Part shown: piece after piece, positions 1 to 8,519 of the stretch
How positions within the stretch are numbered: position 1 is the stretch's first letter
Layout of the letters: every line of letters begins with the position of its first letter
Origin: Candidatus Kapaibacterium sp.
GTDB taxonomy: Bacteria > Bacteroidota > Ignavibacteria > Kapaibacteriales > Kapaibacteriaceae
Assembly: GCA_025455735.1 (NCBI GenBank)
Contig: JALOMA010000003.1
Span: forward strand, 1 to 33,711
Reading direction: 5' to 3'
Length of the DNA stretch: 33,711 nucleotides
Notes under the pieces: model-generated
Seen by the model: only the letters and a program-made list of their open reading frames with translations
Database searches by the model: none
What the model was told of the DNA's origin: nothing
Translations under genes and position numbers: made by a program

Positions 1-18
1 TAATGAAACGAAGCGGAT

Positions 19-50
19 GATCAGGTCTACCTGTCGAACAAGACCTGATC
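19..50 (-). terminator. hairpin after the metalloprotease gene, possible terminator
   Basis: A perfect 10-base inverted repeat (GATCAGGTCT at 19-28 and AGACCTGATC at 41-50) encloses a 12-base loop. It lies 4 bases beyond the stop codon of the minus-strand gene ending at 54, the right place for a transcription end. Read on the minus strand it is followed by a moderately T-rich stretch (positions 18 down to 1) but no clean T tract, so intrinsic termination is possible rather than certain. Confidence 0.5.
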
Positions 51-53
51 TCG

Positions 54-578
54 TCAAAACAAAAGAGCAGGAACGCCAAATGCAAGAGTCGCTGCGTAGA
101 TGAGGTCGGCCCAAAAGAACCGGAGTAGATTGAAAACAAAAATAGCGGCAATGATCGGAAAGGAGATGATTGCAAGTGGGTTGCCTTTCTTTATAGCCAA
201 CTTTGCTTGATCAAAGACATTCCGCGCATCCTGATTGGATGGGATTGCATGCATGCCAATCGAGATGCCTAGCCAAAGAAGCACGTAGGATAGGAATGAG
301 TATATGCCAAAAAAGTGTATGGGAATAAAGGCTGGAAGACAAATGAGTACGCATAGTAACGAGTTTACAAAGAATGGTCCCATCGATATCAGAAAGGTTG
401 AAGTGAAGTCTGAAGGCTCGTCATGGATGACATAGCCTGATGGATCCGACGTCTGGAAATAGCATACTTCGAGAATTGTCACCTTACGGAGACGGCAGAA
501 GAGGACGTGAGCAAACTCATGAACTATGATACCAGGGAAGGTGAGAATCGCAATCAACGGACCAGGGATGAAAAACAT
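54..578 (-). CDS. integral-membrane zinc metalloprotease-like protein (HEFAH)
   Basis: This 174-residue, very hydrophobic protein carries the zinc-protease motif HEFAH at residues 20-24, inside the first membrane segment, as in M50/site-2-type and DUF3267-like membrane metalloproteases. A second conserved-looking stretch, MGPFFVNSLL (66-75), resembles the G-P-x-x-N element near the active site. IPSNQDA (112-118) could supply the third zinc ligand through Asp117. Three to four membrane segments are visible (about 5-25, 62-90, 93-112, 136-160). At this length it would be a minimal family member. The ATG start is plain but has no strong ribosome site. The gene lies 66 bases after the zinc-ribbon/TPR gene on the same strand and may be co-transcribed. 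No substrate can be assigned; a role in cleaving or handling membrane proteins is inference from the motif. Confidence 0.75.
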   Translation of the reverse strand: MFFIPGPLIAILTFPGIIVHEFAHVLFCRLRKVTILEVCYFQTSDPSGYVIHDEPSDFTSTFLISMGPFFVNSLLCVLICLPAFIPIHFFGIYSFLSYVLLWLGISIGMHAIPSNQDARNVFDQAKLAIKKGNPLAIISFPIIAAIFVFNLLRFFWADLIYAATLAFGVPALLF

Positions 579-644
579 ACTCAGGATCGAATGGGTGGAC
601 TGAATGGAGTTGTATAAAACGTTGTAAGTCTGATGAATGTAGAA

Positions 645-1565
645 CTATTCTGCAGCAGGTGTGGTCCATCCATCAGGATAGACCTCAGCGAACTGTGAAA
701 AAGTCAAAATCTGCTTTGAGTATAAGCGATACTCGATACTATTGCAGTAGTTCTGTAATTCGCCGGAGAACGATGGAGTTTGTTTACACCGTTCGATATG
801 ATAGTTGGCAAGATCTCGAAATCCAAGCTTGCCTCCATCGGCGTAAAGACATGCATACGCGCTTGCAACTTCGGCGTGGTGGTCTGCCGAGAGCGTGTCC
901 TGGGACAATTGCGCGAGTGTTAGATCGAGATATCTTGTGTAATCCCCCTTGGTAAAGGAAGCGAGGATGTCTGCGCGGTTGATCAACATGTCAATCTGGT
1001 AGTCATCAGGTAGACGATCTTCGCAGTACTCAAAATCCGCCAACGCTTGAGCATAATTGCCAACAGCGAGCATTCGACATCCTCCCATGTATCGTGCTAG
1101 AGTTTTAACATCCTCGGATTCTGGAACCTCATGTAATGCATGATTAATGTGCTCGACGGCCTTGTCGACATTTCCTTTCTCAAACGCATCATTTGCAAGA
1201 GCTACACTGTTTTTAGCGCTGTAGAAGCGCCAGTTCAGCGCGAATGCGAGAACTACGACAATCAAGACGCCAGCAAAGGAGGCCTTTACCCACACAGGAA
1301 CAGCCCTCCTATTAAGAAGAGCCCTACATGACTCACATACTGGTTTCCCACTCAAAGGCTTCAATTCCTCGTTTCCATGGTCTATTGAGCACATAGAACA
1401 TATGGTCGGATCCGGTTCGTGTTCAAGCAGATGCCCCAAAAGCATGTCTTCTTCAGGGTACTTGTTTGCCAAACAATCATTGCAATGGGCAATACCGTCA
1501 ACACGAAGGACCTCGCTCATGGGCACATTTGAGGACTGACATGCCTCACATACAGTAACTTTCAT
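645..1565 (-). CDS. membrane protein with N-terminal CxxC zinc-ribbon-like pairs and TPR-like C-terminus
   Basis: I do not recognise a named family. The 306-residue product has four CxxC pairs in its first 80 residues (C6/C9, C28/C31, C56/C59, C77/C80), enough for two treble-clef or ribbon-type zinc sites. One membrane helix follows (about 92-112, after KASFAGVLIVV). The rest is alpha-helical with TPR-like units (for example NDAFEKGNVDKAVEHINHAL and GNYAQALADFEYCEDRLP). The likely topology is a cytoplasmic zinc domain and an external helical repeat. The frame stays open to a GTG at 1574, but the ATG at 1565 is preferred because an AGGTG ribosome site sits 6 bases upstream of it. The membrane metalloprotease gene lies downstream on the same strand. 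The arrangement suggests a sensor or assembly platform, but no function can be stated. Confidence 0.7.
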   Translation of the reverse strand: MKVTVCEACQSSNVPMSEVLRVDGIAHCNDCLANKYPEEDMLLGHLLEHEPDPTICSMCSIDHGNEELKPLSGKPVCESCRALLNRRAVPVWVKASFAGVLIVVVLAFALNWRFYSAKNSVALANDAFEKGNVDKAVEHINHALHEVPESEDVKTLARYMGGCRMLAVGNYAQALADFEYCEDRLPDDYQIDMLINRADILASFTKGDYTRYLDLTLAQLSQDTLSADHHAEVASAYACLYADGGKLGFRDLANYHIERCKQTPSFSGELQNYCNSIEYRLYSKQILTFSQFAEVYPDGWTTPAAE

Positions 1566-1985
1566 CGTATTCACCTAATCCAAAAACACTCAACAACCAC
1601 AATGCGCACTATAGAGGTGTTTGACACCAAGCCTCTCAAAGCAAGAACTCGCATGGAATTAAATGAGAGTATTAGTCCATGCTATAACACTTGTTTGAAC
1701 AACCGTGGCTTCTTCCACCGGAGAATATACGAAACCAACGTGATTCGCGGATCAAGTCGCAAACTATTCGTATCGAGGAACAAACATTCGGGGCATGCGA
1801 AGGCATTGTTGCTGTTCATGAACCAAGGCAATTCGTGAGTCCGGTTAGTTCTGCAAGCTGGTAGACTATCAATGAAAGCACCAGAATTATAAGGTTCCAG
1901 CGCGCACAATGAATGCACGTACACGGATATGCCCAGCCCCAGGTGGGCCGGGCATGAATGCCTACTCAACAATACCGTGCAGTGG
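1566..1985. other. 420-base intergenic region without a supported gene
   Basis: This gap lies between the beta-lactamase-like gene and the zinc-ribbon/TPR gene, both on the minus strand. It holds the hairpin at 1929-1955 near its beta-lactamase end. Near the other end, on the minus strand, is a TGTTTTTG element (1581-1588) resembling the TAnnTTTG promoter motif, about 15 bases before the ATG at 1565. Open frames exist on both strands (1602-1838 plus, 1682-2011 minus), but neither shows a recognisable domain, ribosome site or gene-like composition. The minus frame includes one CPEC motif, which could be a decayed relic of a zinc-ribbon gene, but that is not supported. Confidence 0.6.
1929..1955 (-). 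terminator. strong GC-rich hairpin downstream of the beta-lactamase-like gene
   Basis: An 11-base stem (ATGCCCAGCCC at 1929-1939 with GGGCCGGGCAT at 1945-1955, one G-T wobble on the minus-strand RNA) closes a 5-base loop. It begins about 30 bases after the stop codon at 1986. No T tract follows on the minus strand, so it may stabilise the 3' end or pause polymerase rather than act as a classical intrinsic terminator. Confidence 0.55.
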
Positions 1986-3278
1986 TTATTGCTGTTTGCC
2001 CAAGAGGTCAATCGCTGACTGAACCAGACTAATGAAGTTCCCTTCTTGGACTGGTGCTTCGGTGTTCATCCAGGAGGCAGATAGGGTATACCAGCGTCCG
2101 CTTCTGTGTCGCAGGAGATATACCATCGTGATAACGCCTGGCTCAGATCCGCCCTTATAGCCTGCATACGGGAAGTCTGCGTTATTGATGGACACGCCGT
2201 GATTTACCGAAAGAATATCCAAGGCCATTGCGCCGGCTGCCGATGTTCCATTGGTATAGAACCATTTCATGCAGGACGACATTTCTCGTGCCGAGGCGAA
2301 CCACTCGAGTTGGTCGACCATGATAGGTTCTTCCTCCATCGCAACACTGTCGTTGGGTACCGTTGCGATACTGGTGGCGAGGAGATCCCTACGCCCCGCC
2401 AGTGATGCTTCCCGATATCGATTGGCCAACGAGGCCCCCTTCGAGAATTTCAAGATAAAGAGTTCCCTCGTTGACAGAAAGGGAATATTGACATCAGGTT
2501 TGCCGTGTCCCATAATCGACTGCACGGCTTCGACATTCGACCGGCCAGCGACGTGCAGGAGGAGATCGGTAGCGGTATTGTCAGAAATGCTGATCATTTG
2601 TGTTGCAGCCGTATGGAGCGTAATAGGGGCTCCGTGTGGCCACGTCTGCAGTATGCCGGAAGGAAGTGAGAACCGAGTAGAATCCAAGGTTACAACGTCG
2701 CTCCACCGTTTACTTCCAGATTGGATTTGACGCGTAAGTTCGCCCAGAATATACAGTTTGAAGGCACTTCCAAGGGGAAGACGTGCGGTATCGTTGTGGG
2801 AGGCAAGCGATTGGCCGGTGCCAAGATCGGTGATGAGGAAAGAACTGCGGCCGGGTAAGGCCGCAAAGGCCTTGGTGAGCTCGGAGAATGTTTGGGCTTC
2901 TTTGACCGGTGGACGGAGGAATAAGCCAATGATACGATGTGGTGCAGTAGGATCGATGGCAATGTCGATGGGAATGCTTGTTCCTCCCGACATAAGAAGC
3001 TTTGCCGACGCTTCGAATGGCGTCTTTTGTTTCGTAATCGTGTGTGACTGATATGTGCCGAGTCCAGACGCCAGCTGACGAATACCAGCCTTAAGGCTTG
3101 GGGCTGGAACGGACTGAAGAAAGGATGCTCCGAAGATGGTATCCAACTGCAGCGATTCGGTCATCAACGCGCCCACCTGACGAATACGGTCGTGCAGTGG
3201 GTCGGAAGCCTTGGCAACCGTGGTAAACGTTGCAACTACAAGAAGCGGTGCAAAAAGGGTAGCGAACAAACGGGTCAT
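1986..3278 (-). CDS. exported class A beta-lactamase-like serine hydrolase with N-terminal extra domain
   Basis: The 430-residue product begins with a Sec signal peptide (about 1-25, ending VAKAS). The C-terminal two thirds carry the active-site set of class A serine beta-lactamases: SAFK (S171, K174), SDN (232-234) and KGGS (375-378). The usual family length is near 290. The surplus is an N-terminal segment of about 110 residues (28-125) that I read as an NTF2/SnoaL-like domain similar to the N-domain of the clavulanate-cluster protein ORF12; that assignment is by general pattern only. All three catalytic motifs are intact, so serine-acyl hydrolase activity is likely, on a beta-lactam, a peptide or an ester. 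The ATG is supported by GGAGA about 7 bases upstream. A 143-base gap separates it from the propeller gene upstream on the same strand, so it may have its own promoter. I would not call it a resistance gene without a closer match. Confidence 0.82.
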   Translation of the reverse strand: MTRLFATLFAPLLVVATFTTVAKASDPLHDRIRQVGALMTESLQLDTIFGASFLQSVPAPSLKAGIRQLASGLGTYQSHTITKQKTPFEASAKLLMSGGTSIPIDIAIDPTAPHRIIGLFLRPPVKEAQTFSELTKAFAALPGRSSFLITDLGTGQSLASHNDTARLPLGSAFKLYILGELTRQIQSGSKRWSDVVTLDSTRFSLPSGILQTWPHGAPITLHTAATQMISISDNTATDLLLHVAGRSNVEAVQSIMGHGKPDVNIPFLSTRELFILKFSKGASLANRYREASLAGRRDLLATSIATVPNDSVAMEEEPIMVDQLEWFASAREMSSCMKWFYTNGTSAAGAMALDILSVNHGVSINNADFPYAGYKGGSEPGVITMVYLLRHRSGRWYTLSASWMNTEAPVQEGNFISLVQSAIDLLGKQQ

Positions 3279-3421
3279 TGGCGGTCTCCAGACATTGTGT
3301 AGAATGGGCGCACTCTACGATGGTTGGTTGCGAACGTTTCACGTTGCCATCCTCCTCCCCAGAGAACGGCGCTTAGCGAATGACCAAAAACAGATGGAGC
3401 TGTTGTGGGTGAAATCGTGCT

Positions 3422-4615
3422 TTATCGTTTTTGTGATCGCCCCTTGGGGGCCGTATGCTCGACGCTGCCAATCGAAAATGGAACCGCCGTATAGGTGTCT
3501 GCCGTGCGCAGCACCATGACATAGTCTCCAGCAGTGAGCATGGATAGATCGGCCTCGCGCTCTTGTACACCCGACTCGTACGACAGGTCGGCAACAATGC
3601 GTGCTTTTTGGCCAATGGCATTCACGACGTAGAGCTCGACGTTCGTTTGTTTGGGAACGGTGTATCGTACGTCAAACCACCCCTTTTTTTGGGAAGGGGC
3701 CACGGACATTTCGGGAAGGCGGACGTCGCGGAGTTTATTGGCTTCGGCGGCAGTTCGTGCTCTTGGATACAACATGATAGGGGCGGGTGCCGTGCTGTCT
3801 TCGCGCTCGCTGGCTGTATAGAAACCGCTACCATCGTGGGCCCAAGCAATTGCTTCACCCTGGGGTTCAGGCATGTAGCGAACCCGTATGGGCGGTCGTT
3901 TCATGGCCTGGCCAACGGTCTCCTTCAGGCTGCGTTCCCAGGCATAGACGTGCGTGTAGGTCTTTACCAGAATCATGATGCCGTCCGGAGATATGTCACC
4001 ACCAGTGGCCAACGTAAACGGAAGCTCGGTAATGAACTCCAATGTATCGGGATTGCTCCGTTTCGTGGGGACACGATACAGACGAGACTTCTTTTCGCGT
4101 TTTGTGACGATGTACTTTTCGCCCGTTCGGGAATCCAGCAGAAGCGTCTCGGCGTCGCGGGGGCCATCCGGGTAGACGACGTGTTGCAGCGTGAAGGGCA
4201 TGTTCATGCGCATGGCAGGGAACGTGCTGGCAGGATTGGCAAGCTCGGCGGGAACGGCCTCGGGCACGCTGTAGATGGTCACGAATTGGCGCTTGGCATT
4301 GTTGTCGCCTATATCGGCAACATGAATATAGTTTACCAAGCTATCGGGCCCAGCCCCACGCCCGTAGGCGATATCCTCCCAGTCCACGTGGTTGGCCCCG
4401 GCCAGATCCAGCGTAAGCTTGACCTTGCCTGCAGGCGTGATGCCGATGATGCGTGGTTGATCGCCAGAGTCATTATGTGCCCACAATAACCCAGGAATGG
4501 CCGTTGATGCGGCCAGGCCCGATATCTCCGGAAGCGACCGTGGCGTGGGGCCTTGGTCGAAGGGGCCTCCAACATGAAGGCTGTCCAGAACAACTGCTGC
4601 AAGAAGTGCTATCAT
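3422..4615 (-). CDS. secreted beta-propeller-like protein with C-terminal sorting-type tail
   Basis: The 397-residue protein starts with a short hydrophobic segment (about 1-14), a weak signal peptide. Residues about 25-290 carry propeller-like blades with WAHNDSGD, WEDIAYG, VADIGDNNAKR, RDAETLLLD, TGEKYIVTKRE and GEAIAWAHDGSGFYT. The last 85 residues (from GWFDVRYTVP) look like the beta-sandwich tail of type IX cargo or FlgD-like domains (NVELYVVNAIGQKARIVADL, then MLTAGDYVMVLR). About 16 residues follow it, which is unusual for a terminal sorting domain. Its ATG overlaps the leuS stop as ATGA, a sign of translational coupling. Known relatives are uncharacterised secreted proteins. The role is unknown; a surface or periplasmic binding or hydrolytic protein is the most that can be said. 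The pairing with leuS is probably positional rather than functional. Confidence 0.72.
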   Translation of the reverse strand: MIALLAAVVLDSLHVGGPFDQGPTPRSLPEISGLAASTAIPGLLWAHNDSGDQPRIIGITPAGKVKLTLDLAGANHVDWEDIAYGRGAGPDSLVNYIHVADIGDNNAKRQFVTIYSVPEAVPAELANPASTFPAMRMNMPFTLQHVVYPDGPRDAETLLLDSRTGEKYIVTKREKKSRLYRVPTKRSNPDTLEFITELPFTLATGGDISPDGIMILVKTYTHVYAWERSLKETVGQAMKRPPIRVRYMPEPQGEAIAWAHDGSGFYTASEREDSTAPAPIMLYPRARTAAEANKLRDVRLPEMSVAPSQKKGWFDVRYTVPKQTNVELYVVNAIGQKARIVADLSYESGVQEREADLSMLTAGDYVMVLRTADTYTAVPFSIGSVEHTAPKGRSQKR

Positions 4616-7164
4616 CCTACGATCAGATTGACGAGTTTTCCAGGAACAACGATGGTTTTACGGACTGCCTTGCCTTCGATGAATCGCTGCACGTTTTCGT
4701 CGGCCAATGCCGTTGCGACAAGGTGATCGTCGTCGGCATCGGCTGCAACGATGGCCTTCCCGCGCACCTTACTGTTGACTTGAAGGACAATCTCTACCGT
4801 GGCTTGAACAAGCTTTGATTCATCGACAGCAGGGAACGTTGTAGCGAAGACGGATTGTGTGTGGCCAAGGATGGACCACAACTCTTCGGCGATATGGGGC
4901 GCAAAGGGGGCAAGGCACTGCACGAACTGCTCCATGGCAATACGGGGCCGAACGGGAGCACTCGTAAACTCGTTGACGAATATCATGAATTGGGCAATGG
5001 CCGTGTTGAAGCTGAGGGCATCAATGTCGGCCCGCGTCTTCTTGATGGTCGTATGCAGGACGAAGTCCTGCTCGGGTGTACACGGGATGTCCTGGACGGT
5101 AGGAGAGCACTGTCCGTCTTCGGATGCGATCAACCTCCATGTACGCTGCAGGAAGCGCACGATTCCTTCGATACCGTTGGTGTTCCACGGTTTGGACGCT
5201 TCGAGAGGCCCAAGGAACATCTCATACAGGCGGAGGGCGTCGGCACCGTGGGAGGCAATAACGTCGTCGGGATTGATGGTATTGCCGAGCGACTTCGACA
5301 TTTTTCGGCCATCTTCACCCAATATGAGGCCTTGATGAAACAGGCGTTTGAAGGGTTCCTTGGACGAAACGTAGCCGTAGTCGAAGAGAACCTTATGCCA
5401 GAAGCGGGCATACAACAAGTGAAGGACGGAATGTTCCGCTCCTCCCATGTAGAGGTCAACACCTTCCGTGCCCATCCAGTACTGTTCCCGGGCAGGATCA
5501 ACAAACCAGGAGTCATTGGAAGGGTCGGCATACCGAAGGTAATACCAGCATGACCCAGCCCATTGCGGCATGGTATTCGTTTCCAAGCGGCCGCGCTTGC
5601 CAGTTTTGGAATCCAGATAGTTCGTCCATGTCTCCACTGTTGCCAACGGGGACTCTCCGGTTCCGGCTGGCTGGAAGTTGTCTACGTTGGGCAACTGCAG
5701 GGGGAGCTCATCAAGGTCCATTGCGCGGCGCGTACCATCGTCGAAGAAGATGATTGGGATGGGTTCGCCCCAGTACCGTTGCCGTGAAAACAGCCAATCC
5801 CGAAGGCGATACTGAATGGTGCCACGGCCCCTTTCAGAAGATTCCAGCCAGGCGATGATGGTTTGTTTGGCCGTTGCAGATTCCAATCCTGTAATCGACA
5901 CGAAATCGGACGTTGAGTTGACGGAAACACCGGGGTCGGAGAAGGGCTTCGTGGACACATCGATGACGGACCCATCGGCCGGCGATACCACTTGCAGGAT
6001 GGGCAGTCCATAGCGAATGGCAAAGTCAAAATCGCGTTCGTCGTGGCCAGGCACGGCCATGATGGCCCCCGTGCCATAGTGGGCCAGGACGTAGTCAGCA
6101 ATCCAGATGGGAACGGGTTGTCCGGAAGCGGGATTGACGGCGTATGCGCCCGTAAAGACGCCGGATTTGTCCTTGGAGAGTTCAGTACGTTCCAGATCGC
6201 TCTTGAGCGATGCGGCCTCTTTGTACGAGGCAACGTCAGCCGCGTGGCTGGTTGTTGTGATATCGTCAACGAGTGGATGTTCGGGAGCGAGAACGAGATA
6301 GGTGGCCCCGAAGATGGTGTCGGGCCGAGTAGTAAACACGGTTATGGAATGATTGGAATCGGCAACATCGAAGCGGACGCGTGCACCATCGCTGCGTCCT
6401 ATCCAGTGGCGTTGCATGTCGAGCGTGGACGATGGCCATTGCAAATCATCGAGGTCCGCCAGCAGACGTTCTGCGTACGCAGTGATACGGATCATCCATT
6501 GGCGCATGGGCCGGCGTTCAACGGAATATCCTTTGGCCTTCCATTCGTCCACTTCTTCATTGGCCAGAACGGTGCCAAGCGCTTCGCACCAGTTCACGGG
6601 GATATTGGCGACATATGCCAGACGGTGTGCGTCGCGAAACAGCTCCACGTCCTGTGGGGCGGTGATGTTCTCAGGAATTGGCAATTCGCTGATGGGGCGA
6701 GCGCGATTCGCGGAGGTATCGTACCAGGAGTTATAGATCAGGAGGAACATCCATTGCGTCCACTTGACGTAGGATGGATCGGTCGTATTCACGGAGGAGG
6801 ACCAGTCGTAGTCGAATCCGATTGCCTCGAGCTGTCGACGGAATGTGGCGATATTCCGTTCCGTGATGATACGGGGGTGGATGTTCTCCTTCATGGCCTG
6901 GCGTTCGGTTGGAAGGCCAAAGGCATCGAAGCCCATCGGGTGCAGCACGTTGAAGCCGCACATGCGCTTAAAGCGCGAAACGATATCCGTGGCCGTATAC
7001 CCTTCGGGATGGCCGATATGAAGCCCCGTACCGGATGGATAGGGGAACATGTCGAGTACGTAATACTTGGGCCGGGACGTATCGTATTGGACGGAAGTAG
7101 TGCCGTTGGCGCGCCAATAGGCTTGCCACTTTGGTTCGATTGTAGAGGGATTGTAGCCGTTCAT
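4612..7164 (-). CDS. leuS: leucyl-tRNA synthetase
   Basis: LeuS charges tRNA-Leu with leucine in the cytoplasm. The 850-residue product has the class I signatures HIGH (residues 49-52) and KMSKS (621-625). The CP1 editing domain carries TTRPDTIFGA and GTGAIMAVPGHDERDFDFA, which include the conserved editing threonines and aspartate. The C-terminal tRNA-binding part is complete (VNSKVRGK to the end). Length and order are typical of bacterial LeuRS. The first zinc-knuckle region reads VNWCEALGTVLANEEV and lacks the usual CxxC, a common loss. The gene follows amt by 20 bases and its stop overlaps the next gene by 4 bases. A TATCTTG element (7170-7176) only 5 bases before the ATG may be a separate promoter for leuS inside the cluster. 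Confidence 0.98.
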   Translation of the reverse strand: MNGYNPSTIEPKWQAYWRANGTTSVQYDTSRPKYYVLDMFPYPSGTGLHIGHPEGYTATDIVSRFKRMCGFNVLHPMGFDAFGLPTERQAMKENIHPRIITERNIATFRRQLEAIGFDYDWSSSVNTTDPSYVKWTQWMFLLIYNSWYDTSANRARPISELPIPENITAPQDVELFRDAHRLAYVANIPVNWCEALGTVLANEEVDEWKAKGYSVERRPMRQWMIRITAYAERLLADLDDLQWPSSTLDMQRHWIGRSDGARVRFDVADSNHSITVFTTRPDTIFGATYLVLAPEHPLVDDITTTSHAADVASYKEAASLKSDLERTELSKDKSGVFTGAYAVNPASGQPVPIWIADYVLAHYGTGAIMAVPGHDERDFDFAIRYGLPILQVVSPADGSVIDVSTKPFSDPGVSVNSTSDFVSITGLESATAKQTIIAWLESSERGRGTIQYRLRDWLFSRQRYWGEPIPIIFFDDGTRRAMDLDELPLQLPNVDNFQPAGTGESPLATVETWTNYLDSKTGKRGRLETNTMPQWAGSCWYYLRYADPSNDSWFVDPAREQYWMGTEGVDLYMGGAEHSVLHLLYARFWHKVLFDYGYVSSKEPFKRLFHQGLILGEDGRKMSKSLGNTINPDDVIASHGADALRLYEMFLGPLEASKPWNTNGIEGIVRFLQRTWRLIASEDGQCSPTVQDIPCTPEQDFVLHTTIKKTRADIDALSFNTAIAQFMIFVNEFTSAPVRPRIAMEQFVQCLAPFAPHIAEELWSILGHTQSVFATTFPAVDESKLVQATVEIVLQVNSKVRGKAIVAADADDDHLVATALADENVQRFIEGKAVRKTIVVPGKLVNLIVG

Positions 7165-7169
7165 GGCTG

Positions 7170-7176
7170 CAAGATA
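7170..7176 (-). promoter_or_regulatory. TAnnTTG promoter-like element before leuS
   Basis: TATCTTG on the minus strand matches the core of the Bacteroidota -7 element (TAnnTTTG). It lies in the 20-base gap between amt and leuS, 5 bases from the leuS ATG. If active, transcription would begin almost at the start codon. No convincing -33 element was found. Confidence 0.3.
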
Positions 7177-7184
7177 ACGAGCGA

Positions 7185-8519
7185 TCAGGCCAGCACCGCC
7201 TCATCATGTTGACTTCTATCAAGACCGATTTGCTCTGCGTGGATGTCCACCCGCAGGGGAGAGATGCGATTGGTAATGATGTAGAGCAGGCTACTAGTGG
7301 CAAGCACGTACAGCGACACGCCCAATAAGGCAAGGCAATGCAGCCATAACAGCGACGCCGAACCCGTAATCAGTCCACCGTGATGGGAAAACACTGCCGT
7401 GAGGATCATCCCTGACATACCACCAACGCCGTGACATGGGAAGACGTCCAGCGTATCGTCGATGTCCGTTTGCGTGCGCCAATGAACAGCAGCATTGGAA
7501 ATGAGCGCAGCAAGGCTGCCGATGAACAGTGCAGGACCAAAGGACACATATCCAGCACCAGGAGTAATAGCCACAAGACCAACAACGGCCCCGATACAGG
7601 CCCCGACTGCTGATGGCTTGCGGCCGCGCGCCATGTCCACCACCAACCATGTGAGCATGGCCGACGCCGACGCAAGATTGGTGTTGACGAAGGCGAGCAC
7701 TGCAACGGCATTTGCTGCAAGTGCCGAGCCTGCATTAAATCCAAACCAGCCGAACCACAAGAGTCCGGTGCCCAGAATCACATACGGAACGTTGGGCGAC
7801 GCGAGATGTCGGCCTGCTACGTAGCCCGTACGACGTCCTACGAACACGGCACCAGCAAAGGCTGCCACACCGGCAGAAATATGCACCACGGTGCCACCGG
7901 CAAAGTCCAACACGCCCAGCTTGAACAGCAATCCGTCCGGGTGCCATGTTGCATGAGCCAGAGGGCAATACACAAGCAAGGTGAAGAGGACCAGGAACAC
8001 GACGTATCCCGAGAAACGAATACGTTCTGCAAGCGATCCCGTGATGAGTGCCGGTGTAATGATGGCAAACTTCAGTTGAAAGGCTGCGAAGACCACAAAG
8101 GGAAGACCAGCACCCAACCGCGGATGGGGCGCAGTGCCCACATTGTTGAAGAAGGGAAACGAAAGAGGATTGCCGATGATACCACCAAGGCTGTCTCCAA
8201 ACGCCAGGCTGAACCCCACGGCATACCATACCAGCGACACAACACCCAATGCGACAATACTCTGAAGCATGGTGGAAATAAGATTCCGTACGGAAACCAT
8301 ACCGCCATAGAAGAAGGACAATCCTGGCGTCATCAAGAGTACTAGTCCGGACGATAGCAGCATCCACGCCAGGGAGGCCGGATCAGGCTGGTCGGTAGCA
8401 GCTGGATGCACGGTGGGCAACAGTGCACTGGCCCCAACCAGCGCCGCTACGACACAAGGAAGTGTATAGCGGCGTTGGAAGGAGATACGTTCCTGGGTAG
8501 GCGATTCAGACGATGGCAT
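7185..8519 (-). CDS. amt: ammonium transporter (Amt/Rh family)
   Basis: Inner-membrane channel that takes up ammonium for assimilation. The 444-residue product has an N-terminal signal-like segment (about 15-42), as in E. coli AmtB, then about eleven membrane helices. The conserved pore pair is present as H213 (GGTVVHISAG) and H363 (DVFPCHGVGGM), with the structural Asp205 just before the first. FFYGGM, ITPALITGSLAER and WFGFNAGSALAANAVA are family signatures. The frame stays open upstream to 8600 inside the glutaminase gene; the ATG at 8519 is chosen because it leaves a natural leader and only a 14-base overlap with that gene. No PII (glnK) gene lies beside it, which is unusual for amt. Its C-terminal tail (SPLRVDIHAEQIGLDRSQHDE) resembles the cytoplasmic tail of PII-controlled Amt proteins. 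Confidence 0.96.
   Translation of the reverse strand: MPSSESPTQERISFQRRYTLPCVVAALVGASALLPTVHPAATDQPDPASLAWMLLSSGLVLLMTPGLSFFYGGMVSVRNLISTMLQSIVALGVVSLVWYAVGFSLAFGDSLGGIIGNPLSFPFFNNVGTAPHPRLGAGLPFVVFAAFQLKFAIITPALITGSLAERIRFSGYVVFLVLFTLLVYCPLAHATWHPDGLLFKLGVLDFAGGTVVHISAGVAAFAGAVFVGRRTGYVAGRHLASPNVPYVILGTGLLWFGWFGFNAGSALAANAVAVLAFVNTNLASASAMLTWLVVDMARGRKPSAVGACIGAVVGLVAITPGAGYVSFGPALFIGSLAALISNAAVHWRTQTDIDDTLDVFPCHGVGGMSGMILTAVFSHHGGLITGSASLLWLHCLALLGVSLYVLATSSLLYIITNRISPLRVDIHAEQIGLDRSQHDEAVLA

Noticed and set aside
1682-2011. Minus-strand 109-residue open frame overlapping the end of the beta-lactamase-like gene, with one CPEC motif
   Set aside because: No ribosome site or domain; it overlaps a solid gene and the strong hairpin, and its composition is not gene-like. 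A decayed zinc-ribbon relic is possible but unsupported.
3563-4489. Plus-strand open frame of 308 residues opposite the propeller gene
   Set aside because: A shadow frame; the minus-strand gene has a signal, repeated blade motifs and translational coupling to leuS.
5992-7212. Long plus-strand open frame (406 residues) opposite leuS
   Set aside because: It mirrors the codon pattern of leuS, has no recognisable domain, and leuS is certain on the other strand.
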